NCBI RefSeq assembly: GCF_000334215.1
Contig: NZ_AMQY01000011.1
Coordinates: 1-64,000 of the forward strand
Origin: Vreelandella jeotgali Hwa
Lineage (GTDB): Bacteria > Pseudomonadota > Gammaproteobacteria > Pseudomonadales > Halomonadaceae
Direction: 5' to 3'
DNA: 64,000 nt
The translations under genes and the position numbers were made by a program. The notes under the pieces are model-generated. The model searched no databases, was not told where the DNA came from, and saw nothing but the letters and a program-made list of their open reading frames with translations. Positions within the stretch are counted from its first letter, which is position 1; every line of letters begins with the position of its first letter. Positions 28,925 to 35,241 of the stretch are shown here, piece by piece.

Positions 28925-28944
28925 TATATTCATTTATTCTCTAA
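27940..28944 (+). CDS. IS481-family transposase (copy 1)
   Basis: A 334-residue DDE transposase. It has an N-terminal helix-turn-helix (DSELARQYGVGDSTIRRW, about residues 28-45) and an rve integrase-core domain. The triad is placed in VHVDIKH, VLTDNGKSF and GMVERFNGR. The reading frame has no stop before the end of the element: it runs through the right inverted repeat into host DNA and gains ten residues (IYSFIL end) before stopping. The ATG at 27940 follows GGGAGCAGAG. Confidence 0.92.
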   Translation: MDIKLHKQATTTPKIRADIQAAPASISDSELARQYGVGDSTIRRWRYRDDVHDRSHTRHNLLATLTSEQEEVLIAAREFLRLGLDDLLVVAREFLNPRLSRSGLHRMLKRREVPTLAELARQDAGDDGKPRHKPFKDYEPGYVHVDIKHLPQMPDEEQKRYLYVAIDRATRWVYLEVRRSQSARDAKAFMKCVEEKAPFTIQTVLTDNGKSFTDRFTRAGERRPSGRHPFDLECQAHGIDHRLIKPGRPQTNGMVERFNGRISDVLATRRYTSGEDLEQTLKRYAWLYNHHISQKALHHQSPIAAMKEWQAKRPELFTKRVVNHTGPDIYSFIL

Positions 28945-29256
28945 ATAAGAGAATAGTGACTTTTCAAATGCGCCGGTTGAAACACATCTTGCTTCTTGAG
29001 AGCTCAAAGAGTTCCCGTAGGCGTTTCTTATGTTAATGTCGCCACTCCCAAAAACAGATACGATAACTTTTGTTTTTCAGGTTTAATTGAACGTACTACC
29101 ACGTTGATGTTTCCACCAATGTTTTCCATTTTTGCTGATGCCCAACTTATTTGTCCTGTGGCTTGCCCGCAATCTAGTTCGTCAAGTGTGCGAAGGTGTC
29201 GTGACGAAGTTATTAACCCGTCTCCCTTATTTATTTTTCCAAGGGAGTGTTGTTAA
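28930..29256 (-). pseudogene. Frameshifted AT-rich gene remnant next to IS481 copy 1
   Basis: On the minus strand one frame gives a plausible protein stretch (GDGLITSSRHLRTLDELDCG through INVVVRSIKPEKQ). A second frame continues it (VIVSVFGSGDINIRNAYGNS to FSYLENK, stop at 28930-28932). Adding one A to the AAAA run near 29067-29072 joins them. No good start codon is visible upstream, so the 5' end may also be damaged. The family is not recognised. The stop lies five bases from the IS481 end. It is downstream of and co-oriented with the 44-residue lipoprotein, suggesting a former operon. Confidence 0.5.
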
Positions 29257-29276
29257 CAGCAAAGAACTCAATAATG

Positions 29277-29411
29277 CTATTCCATGTTTTTCATAGCTTG
29301 AGCTAATTGTTTTAATATTATTGATGTTTCTTTTTCTGGAAGATTTTGTCCTGCACCGACACAGCCAGCTATAGCTATAGACGTTATAATGACCAATATT
29401 ATTTTATGCAT
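29277..29411 (-). CDS. Small lipoprotein, 44 residues
   Basis: A short ORF below usual size cut-offs. MHKIILVIITSIAIAGC is a textbook lipoprotein signal peptide with lipobox IAGC and acylated Cys at residue 17. A short polar tail (VGAGQNLPEKETSIILKQLA...) ends after residue 44. AAGGTG lies eight bases before the ATG, a good ribosome-binding site. The base composition is AT-rich, unlike the rest of the window, suggesting transfer. It lies between two insertion sequences. Its function is unknown; an entericidin-like or immunity-type peptide is possible but unsupported. Confidence 0.7.
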   Translation of the reverse strand: MHKIILVIITSIAIAGCVGAGQNLPEKETSIILKQLAQAMKNME

Positions 29412-29560
29412 TTAATTTCACCTTGTAAGTTACTTCATGGGGTTTTGGCTTTTCTATTAAGTTATGCTGAAGTTTGTTAGTATATACTCATCATAGATGT
29501 GCAGCCGGAACACAAGCATATAAAATGTAATTTAAATAATTTTATTATATTCTTCAATTT

Positions 29561-30662
29561 CCTGAATTCATAGAATAACTGCAGCACTTTGGCCAGCACG
29601 GTAGAGGTAGGAGGGTCAGCGCCGGTACCCTTCCTGCTTTACCGACCAAAGTGAAGCAGAGCATGGGATACCAACAGCTGACCCAGACGCAACGATACCA
29701 GATTTACGCCCGCCATGACTTGGGTAGAAGCCAGCGACAGATCGCCAGGGAGCTGAGGCTCCACAGCAGCACGATTAGCCGTGAGCTGCGCCGCAACGCG
29801 ACGGCCGGTGGCTATGATCCCGAACAGGCTCAGGCGTGTAGCGATAACCGACGACGCACCGCCTGGAAGTGGAAAAAGCGTTTGCCTAGCCTGATCGCTG
29901 TGGTTGCAGACCGACTGCGTGAGGAGTGGAGCCCAGAGCAGATCAGTGGGTTCATGGCACCGTTGGCCGGCGTCGGCGTCAGTCATCAATGGATCTACTC
30001 TCTGATCTGGGATGACAAGGCCAGCGGTGGCACGCTTTGGCAACATCTCCGGCAGCCCAAGAGACGCAGCAAGCACCGTGCACACGCCAAAAGCGCAGGG
30101 CTTGGCAAGATACCTGATCGCGTGGGTATCGAGCATCGCCCGGCCGAGGTTGAGAAGCGGCGCTACATCGGCCACTGGGAGGGTGACACGGTACTGCAGG
30201 GGCATAAGCAATCAGGCATCGTCACGCTGGTTGAGCGACGCAGCGGTTATCTGCTGGCGGCACGGCTACCCAGCATTACAGCGGCGTTGACGAAAACGGC
30301 CATGATCCGCCTGCTGAAGCCTCGTCGAGGGGCGGTGAAAACCATCACGCTGGATAATGGATCGGAGTTTTCGGAGCACCAGACCGTGGCGAGAGCCGTA
30401 GCAGCGCGAACCTACTTTTGCGACGCCTACTGCTCGGGACAGCGCGGAACCAATGAAAACACCAACGGCTTGATTCGGCAGTATTTTCCCAAGGGAACCA
30501 GCTTCCGCCAAGTCACTGATGCCGAGCTACGCAGGGTGGTGAGAAAGCTAAATGACCGCCCTCGAAAACGACTCGGCTATCGAACACCGGCACAGGTGTT
30601 TCTGGGGGAATACTCCGGAGCACTGAATACCGCAGGTGCTGCGCTTATTGGTTGAATTCAGG
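29561..30662 (+). mobile_element. IS30-family insertion sequence (1102 bp)
   Basis: The left end CCTGAATTCATAGAATAACT and the reverse complement of the right end CCTGAATTCAACCAATAAGC share CCTGAATTCA, AATAA and then GCAGCAC, forming imperfect inverted repeats of about 26 bp. TTT flanks both sides, fitting the 2-3 bp duplication of this family, though in T-rich DNA this is weak evidence. It encodes one full-length transposase. Confidence 0.87.
29651..30655 (+). CDS. IS30-family transposase
   Basis: A 334-residue transposase. The N-terminal IS30 helix-turn-helix is RSQRQIARELRLHSSTISREL (about residues 26-46). The DDE core includes HWEGDTVLQ, TLDNGSEFSEH and GTNENTNGLIRQYFPKG. It ends with the typical LNDRPRKRLGYRTPAQVF. 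It is intact. The start is GTG 29651 or ATG 29663; neither has a strong Shine-Dalgarno site, and the ATG gives the commoner MxYxxLT beginning. Confidence 0.93.
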   Translation: MKQSMGYQQLTQTQRYQIYARHDLGRSQRQIARELRLHSSTISRELRRNATAGGYDPEQAQACSDNRRRTAWKWKKRLPSLIAVVADRLREEWSPEQISGFMAPLAGVGVSHQWIYSLIWDDKASGGTLWQHLRQPKRRSKHRAHAKSAGLGKIPDRVGIEHRPAEVEKRRYIGHWEGDTVLQGHKQSGIVTLVERRSGYLLAARLPSITAALTKTAMIRLLKPRRGAVKTITLDNGSEFSEHQTVARAVAARTYFCDAYCSGQRGTNENTNGLIRQYFPKGTSFRQVTDAELRRVVRKLNDRPRKRLGYRTPAQVFLGEYSGALNTAGAALIG

Positions 30663-31285
30663 TTTTTAAGAAAAGCTCGTCTCCCTCACTGGCGTTGGGT
30701 AATTTATTTTTGCGCATTCATACCATGGTTCTACGGGTCTATGTAATCTGCTGCTTCAGAGAAAAAATCATTTAGAGTTAATATAATATGCTTTTCCAGA
30801 ATTTGTGACGTGATGTCATCTAATTCATTTGATAAGTCAAACTGTCCCTCTTGGTGATCTTCGGTTTCTTTCACTTCGTAGTTTTTGAAAATATTTCTTT
30901 TATCCTGCTCTATCGTATATTTAGCATCAAAGTCGGCAATTATGTCGTACTCGTCGGATGCAAAGCCAAGACTTGCAATCCCTTTGCCCAGGCTTTTGCC
31001 AAATTCATAGTCGGAATAAGCGGGACCTTTTTGTCATGAGCAATAATTTGCACGTGAAGTTTTAGATCAGCGCTATTTTCCGCATAGTTAACGGATGCCG
31101 GGAGCTGCTCAAGCATCAATTCGGGGAAGTCCCTTAATGTAGAAGCTGAGGCAACCGAAAGCTCAGCGTCTTCCAGCGGTGTCAATGACTGCTGCTCTCC
31201 CTCGGTAAAAATTCCTGGCTGTGGCTGACTGTAAAGAATATCATAGCTGAGTGTTTTGTTTTGATATGATGCGTTTTGTACTTGA

Positions 31286-31290
31286 CTAAC
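31286..31290. repeat. Target-site duplication of IS481 copy 2, left
   Basis: CTAAC precedes the element, and the same CTAAC follows it at 32367-32371. Excising the element with one copy restores the lipoprotein reading frame. Confidence 0.9.
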
Positions 31291-32275
31291 TGTCGGGTCC
31301 CGTGTGATTAACAACCCGCTTGGTAAATAACTCAGGTCGCTTGGCCTGCCACTCCTTCATCGCCGCAATCGGTGATTGATGATGCAGTGCCTTCTGCGAG
31401 ATGTGGTGATTGTACAGCCAAGCGTAGCGTTTGAGCGTCTGCTCCAGATCCTCGCCTGAGGTATAGCGCCGGGTGGCCAGCACGTCGCTGATGCGGCCGT
31501 TGAACCGTTCTACCATACCGTTCGTCTGCGGCCTTCCCGGCTTGATCAGGCGATGGTCGATACCATGGGCCTGGCACTCCAGATCGAAGGGATGGCGGCC
31601 GCTGGGCCTGCGCTCACCTGCCCGCGTGAAGCGATCGGTGAACGACTTGCCGTTGTCAGTCAGCACCGTCTGGATCGTGAAGGGCGCCTTTTCCTCCACA
31701 CACTTCATGAACGCCTTGGCATCCCTGGCGGACTGGCTGCGCCTGACTTCCAGATAGACCCAACGTGTGGCACGGTCGATGGCAACATATAGGTAGCGCT
31801 TTTGCTCCTCGTCGGGCATCTGGGGCAGGTGCTTGATATCGACATGCACATACCCAGGCTCGTAGTCCTTGAAGGGCTTGTGCCGAGGCTTGCCATCATC
31901 TCCGGCATCCTGACGGGCCAGTTCCGCGAGTGTCGGCACCTCACGGCGCTTAAGCATGCGATGCAAGCCGGAGCGTGACAACCGAGGATTCAGAAACTCA
32001 CGTGCCACGACGAGCAAGTCATCCAGACCGAGGCGCAGGAACTCGCGAGCGGCGATCAGCACTTCCTCCTGCTCGGACGTGAGCGTAGCCAGCAGGTTAT
32101 GGCGTGTATGGGACCGATCATGAACATCGTCGCGGTACCGCCAACGGCGTATCGTCGAATCACCAACACCGTACTGGCGCGCCAACTCGCTATCGCTGAT
32201 GCTGGCGGGCGCTGCCTGGATGTCAGCACGGATCTTTGGTGTGGTGGTGGCCTGCTTATGCAGCTTGATGTCCAT
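31286..32275 (-). CDS. IS481-family transposase (copy 2)
   Basis: Identical to the copy 1 transposase over the shared length (329 residues here). The DDE motifs VHVDIKH, VLTDNGKSF and GMVERFNGR are intact. The stop codon TAG is formed from the first base(s) of the 5-bp target duplication (GACAGTTAG), so again the element supplies no stop of its own. Confidence 0.92.
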   Translation of the reverse strand: MDIKLHKQATTTPKIRADIQAAPASISDSELARQYGVGDSTIRRWRYRDDVHDRSHTRHNLLATLTSEQEEVLIAAREFLRLGLDDLLVVAREFLNPRLSRSGLHRMLKRREVPTLAELARQDAGDDGKPRHKPFKDYEPGYVHVDIKHLPQMPDEEQKRYLYVAIDRATRWVYLEVRRSQSARDAKAFMKCVEEKAPFTIQTVLTDNGKSFTDRFTRAGERRPSGRHPFDLECQAHGIDHRLIKPGRPQTNGMVERFNGRISDVLATRRYTSGEDLEQTLKRYAWLYNHHISQKALHHQSPIAAMKEWQAKRPELFTKRVVNHTGPDS

Positions 32276-32366
32276 GTCTCTGCTCCCGGATGAACTGCTG
32301 TAGAAGCTCTCTTGCTATCAGCAGAGGGTAACTTCTATCACTCATTTGATCATCAGGGACCCTACA
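31291..32366 (-). mobile_element. IS481-family insertion sequence, copy 2 (1076 bp)
   Basis: The same 1076-bp element as 27849-28924, inverted. The ends TGTCGGGTCCCGTGTG and AGGGACCCTACA define it. It is flanked by a perfect 5-bp direct repeat and disrupts a lipoprotein gene on the minus strand. Identity to copy 1 indicates recent movement. Confidence 0.93.
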
Positions 32367-32371
32367 CTAAC
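32367..32371. repeat. Target-site duplication of IS481 copy 2, right
   Basis: The second CTAAC of the 5-bp duplication generated by insertion; see the copy at 31286-31290. Confidence 0.9.
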
Positions 32372-32505
32372 AACAGGCATCTTTATTTCAGCATGGGTGG
32401 CGCAGCCGCTTAGAAGTCCAATTAATAAAAGTAATGCTATTTTTCTCATGTTAGTGCTTCTCATTTTTTGAGGTTGTAGCGCTAGGCTTGGCGAAATTTG
32501 CAGAA

Positions 32506-32534
32506 ATTCTAGCGATGACGTGTCTTCGTGTCAC
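32506..32534 (-). promoter_or_regulatory. Sigma-70 promoter of the disrupted lipoprotein gene
   Basis: On the minus strand, GTGACA (32534-32529) and TAGAAT (32511-32506) are spaced by exactly 17 bases, each five of six to consensus. The start codon lies 57 bases beyond the -10. It would still drive transcription into the IS481 copy. Confidence 0.65.
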
Positions 32535-32590
32535 TGACTGTGATCAAGTTTTCCCGATGAATGGTTGGGCGTGCCGCCACCCAACGCAAA

Positions 32591-32612
32591 ACGGCCGCCC
32601 GTGGGCGGCCGT
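32591..32612 (-). terminator. Terminator of proX
   Basis: The stem ACGGCCGCCC / GGGCGGCCGT has a 2-base loop and is followed on the minus strand by TTTTGC. It lies 35 bases after the proX stop. Confidence 0.82.
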
Positions 32613-32646
32613 ATAACTTTTCTCTTGCGCCCGTGTTGGCAACGCT

Positions 32647-33639
32647 TCAGGCGTCGGGCAGGTCGAGCTTTTTCTTGACGGTCGGCCAGGCGGGGTCGCC
32701 GCTGCGGGTGGTGACGCCGTCAAGAAATGCCTTGATGCGATCGGGGTTGTCCTGCATCCAGCTCATGGCGACGTCGTCGGAGGGGCGGTCTTCAAAGCTC
32801 AGGCCGCTGATCATCTGACTTTGCTGATCCGCGGTAAAGACGATCTGTTCCAGCAGCCGCGTCGCGTTGGGGTTTTGCTCGGCGAAGGCCTGGGTGGTCA
32901 GGGAGCGCACGTCGCTGCGGCCGCCGTCCGGGCCCCAGGCATCTTCCGGGTCGTCGAGGAATTCGATGTCGTATTCGATGCTTGCCCAGTGCGGCGTCCA
33001 GGCGTAGAAGACGATCCATTCGTCGCGGTCGATCGAGGCCTTGGCCTGGCTGAACATGCCCGAGGCCGAGGTTTCCGAGAGGTTCCATTCGTCCAGGCAG
33101 TAGGTGCCGCTGTCCTGCATGTCCGACAGCAGGTCGCTGGTGCCCGAGCCGACTTCAATGGAATAGATCGTGCCGCCGGCCTTCTCTCGCAGGTCCTCGC
33201 TGCACAGGTCCTTGCCCGAGGTGTAGCCGGCTTCAAAGATGTAGTCCGGCACGACAAACCCGAGCCGCGCGCCGTCGACGTTGGTGCCCAGGTCGACCAG
33301 CTGATTCTCGCCGCTGGTGGCGGTGTCGTACATGCCCTGCTGAGCGGGCAGCCAGGCGGCAAAGTAGGCGTCGAGTTCGTTTTCGCCCAACGCCTGGTAG
33401 GCAATGGTGGCGCCCAACTCTTCCTGTTTGGGGGCGTAGCCCAGGGCGTCAAACAGCGTGGCGGCGAGCTCGGATTTGACGGTAACGCCGGGCCAGGGCG
33501 GCACGGCAAAGCGAATGGCTTCAGGTTCAGTCGCCGCCGTGTCGGCGCTGGCGACGGTGGGGGCCGTGAGCATCACGGTGGCGAGGGCGCAAGCGGCGGT
33601 GCCGGCTTGAAGGCGGGTACGGCGGAGGCAAATGGTCAT
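32647..33639 (-). CDS. Glycine betaine/proline-type ABC transporter substrate-binding protein
   Basis: A 330-residue periplasmic protein with a signal peptide (basic start, AACALATVMLTAPTVASADT, cleavage near residue 33). It has an OpuAC/ProX-type fold: IRFAVPPWPGVTVKSELAAT near the start, the Trp-rich YFAAWLPAQQG, and IVFYAWTPHWASIEYDIEFLDDP (about 220-242), which in this family forms the aromatic box for quaternary amines. No permease or ATPase gene is adjacent, so it is either an orphan or serves a transporter elsewhere. A 34-bp repeat array lies upstream. Betaine, choline or a related osmolyte are likely ligands. Confidence 0.87.
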   Translation of the reverse strand: MTICLRRTRLQAGTAACALATVMLTAPTVASADTAATEPEAIRFAVPPWPGVTVKSELAATLFDALGYAPKQEELGATIAYQALGENELDAYFAAWLPAQQGMYDTATSGENQLVDLGTNVDGARLGFVVPDYIFEAGYTSGKDLCSEDLREKAGGTIYSIEVGSGTSDLLSDMQDSGTYCLDEWNLSETSASGMFSQAKASIDRDEWIVFYAWTPHWASIEYDIEFLDDPEDAWGPDGGRSDVRSLTTQAFAEQNPNATRLLEQIVFTADQQSQMISGLSFEDRPSDDVAMSWMQDNPDRIKAFLDGVTTRSGDPAWPTVKKKLDLPDA

Positions 33640-33770
33640 CCAGTCTCCTTTGCATGGCTTTGGTGCGCTAGACCCTAGCGTTAGTTACTGCTGACCGCAA
33701 TGTGTCATCCACCACCTTTAGCCGTACTATCTTTTAAAACGTCTCAGCCCAAAATGCCTCAGCCGCGCCC

Positions 33771-33902
33771 CAATCCGGAACACCCGAACTAATCCAAAGC
33801 GCCCCAATCCGGAACGCCCGAACTAATCCAAAACGTCCCAATCCGGAATGCTCCAACTAATCCAAAACGCACCAACCCGGAGCACCCCAACCTAAAACGC
33901 TC
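33771..33902. repeat. 34-bp tandem repeat array (about 3.9 copies) upstream of proX
   Basis: Units start at 33771, 33805, 33839 and 33873 and share the pattern CAATCCGGAAC-CCCGAACTA followed by ATCCAAAACGYCC. The first three are 34 bases and about 85-90% alike; the fourth is shorter and more degenerate. Looser relatives (AAAACGTCTCAGCCCAAAATG) extend the array to about 33735. It lies between the proX 5' end and the terminator of the iron-binding protein gene. Confidence 0.9.
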
Positions 33903-33926
33903 CAGTGCAGAATGGCCCAGCGCAAA

Positions 33927-33952
33927 ACGGCCCGCCATCGAGGGCGGGCCGT
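33927..33952 (-). terminator. Terminator of the iron-binding protein gene
   Basis: A 10-bp stem ACGGCCCGCC / GGCGGGCCGT with a 6-base loop is followed on the minus strand by TTTTGCG. It lies 34 bases after the stop at 33987. Confidence 0.87.
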
Positions 33953-33986
33953 ATCCGGTTGTGCGCGGCGCGATCAGCGCGCGGGC

Positions 33987-35015
33987 TTAGCGCCAGCCGA
34001 CGCGGTCGAAGATGCGTACGGCTTCGGGGTTATTCTCACCCAGGACACTGACGTTGACGTCGTCTTTCTTGAAGTTGCCCCAGGATTCCAGCACCGGGTC
34101 CTTGTGGATGCCGTCAACTACCGGGAACTCGTTGTTGCCGGAAGCGAAGATGTGCTGGGCGGTATCCGAGGCGAGGAATTCGAGGAAGCGTACGGCGTTG
34201 TCGCGGTTGGGCGCGTTTTCGACGACGCCCGCACCGCCCACGTTAACGTGAGTGCCGCGGTCGTCCTGGTTGGGGAAGATGATCCCCACTTTGCGCGCGG
34301 CTTCGCGGTCGGCATCGTCGTCGGACTTGAGCAGGCGCACGTAGTAGTAGTGGTTGGCCACGGCCAGGTTGCACTCGCCGCTGGCGACGCCGAGCAGCTG
34401 GTCGGTATCGCCGCCTTCGGGGTCGCGGGCCATGTTATCAACGATGCCCTGGGCCCACTGTTCCGCGTCGTCTTCGCCGTGTTCGGCGATCATCGAGGCC
34501 AGCAGCGACTGGTTGTAGATGTTGTTCGACGAGCGAATGCAGATATCGCCCTCGAAGCGGTCGTCGGCCAGGTCTTCGTAGCGGTTGATCTCGCCGGGAT
34601 CGACCTCTTCGCGGTTGTAGAAGATGGCCCGGGCGCGCTGGCTGAAGCCGAACCAGAGGCCGTCCGGGTGGCGCATGGAGTCCGGCACGCGCTCGTTGAG
34701 CTTGTCGGACTCGACGCTCTGGAAGATGCCTTCGTCCTCGGCGCGCCACAGGCGCCCGGCGTCGACGGTGATCATGACGTCGGCGGGGCTGGCCACGCCT
34801 TCGCGCTGGATGCGCTCGATGAGCTGGTCGGAGCCGCCTTCCAGCACGTTGACGTCGATGCCGGTCTCGTCGGTGAAGGCTTCATACAGCCGGTCGTCGG
34901 AGTCGTAGTGGCGGGCCGAATAGACGTTGATGTCATCGGCCGCTGCCGAGGTGGCGAAGGCGCTTCCGGCGACAACGGCCGCAATGGATGCGGCGAGGCG
35001 TGCTGATTGCATCAT
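33987..35015 (-). CDS. fbpA: Ferric-iron ABC transporter substrate-binding protein
   Basis: A 342-residue periplasmic Fe(3+)-binding protein of the FbpA/FutA class. The signal peptide is MMQSARLAASIAAVVAGSAFATSAAADD, cleaved after AAA. The mature start INVYSARHYDSDDRLYEAF and the consecutive tyrosines in NHYYYVRLL, which coordinate Fe(3+), are diagnostic. The start at 35015 (AAAGGA six bases before) is preferred over 35051, because the longer form would read through the Fur box. The gene is transcribed away from the ATPase gene, and the permease is further on. Confidence 0.92.
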   Translation of the reverse strand: MMQSARLAASIAAVVAGSAFATSAAADDINVYSARHYDSDDRLYEAFTDETGIDVNVLEGGSDQLIERIQREGVASPADVMITVDAGRLWRAEDEGIFQSVESDKLNERVPDSMRHPDGLWFGFSQRARAIFYNREEVDPGEINRYEDLADDRFEGDICIRSSNNIYNQSLLASMIAEHGEDDAEQWAQGIVDNMARDPEGGDTDQLLGVASGECNLAVANHYYYVRLLKSDDDADREAARKVGIIFPNQDDRGTHVNVGGAGVVENAPNRDNAVRFLEFLASDTAQHIFASGNNEFPVVDGIHKDPVLESWGNFKKDDVNVSVLGENNPEAVRIFDRVGWR

Positions 35016-35030
35016 CGAGTATCCTTTCTG

Positions 35031-35049
35031 GTTAATGATAATGAATTGC
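35031..35049 (-). promoter_or_regulatory. Fur box upstream of fbpA
   Basis: GTTAATGATAATGAATTGC matches the classical 19-bp Fur consensus GATAATGATAATCATTATC at 14 of 19 positions, with the left half nearly perfect. It ends 16 bases before the fbpA start codon, consistent with iron-dependent repression. Confidence 0.75.
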
Positions 35050-35241
35050 ATTTTTTATCGGTTTTCATTTAACCCTTTCGTTCGCGGATCGTCAAGCGCC
35101 CGGGCGTCAGCAACGTCGGCCGGGTAAAAGGCGGGCGATGGATGCATTGCGCGCCGGGAAAAACTAGAATGCGAATGGCTTTCAGTTATCCCGGCAGCGA
35201 GGCACCTCAGCCGCTGCCCTCGACAATGGCGGAATACGATA

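Larger units (their letters stand above)
30731..32449 (-). pseudogene. Lipoprotein gene split by IS481 copy 2 and carrying one frameshift
   Basis: The start is ATG at 32449, reading MRKIALLLLIGLLSGCATHA, a clear lipoprotein signal with lipobox LSGC. The frame enters the IS481 at 32366/32367. Removing the element and one CTAAC copy restores ...KMPVVSQVQNASYQNKTLSY. The frame continues to a CAAAAAGG run near 31033-31040, where one extra A is needed to reach the remaining frame (GPAYSDYEFGKSLGKGIASL ... to FFSEAADYIDP, stop 30731-30733). The repaired protein would have 212 residues; the family is not recognised. An intact promoter lies upstream. The ORF at 30940-31314 is only the distal part read from inside the element. 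Confidence 0.75.

Noticed and set aside
28996-29256. 86-residue plus-strand ORF between IS481 copy 1 and the small lipoprotein
   Set aside because: The minus strand gives two frames with better coding character; the plus frame has no ribosome-binding site and an unlikely composition.
31030-31045. Programmed -1 frameshift at the CAAAAAG run of the broken lipoprotein gene
   Set aside because: The run has only five A and does not form a full X-XXY-YYZ slippery heptamer, no stimulatory hairpin was seen, and the gene is already inactivated by an insertion.
30940-31314. 124-residue ORF on the minus strand
   Set aside because: It starts inside IS481 copy 2 and reads into the broken lipoprotein gene, so its first residues are not native; annotated as a pseudogene instead.
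27849-32366. Composite transposon bounded by the two inverted IS481 copies
   Set aside because: The outer flanks CTATG and CTAAC do not match, and copy 2 has its own target duplication, so the copies inserted separately.
27849-32366. Inversion of the segment between the two IS481 copies
   Set aside because: Recombination between them would have separated the matching CTAAC flanks of copy 2; they are still together.
33735-33902. CRISPR array
   Set aside because: The units abut without spacers and differ among themselves, and there are no cas genes.
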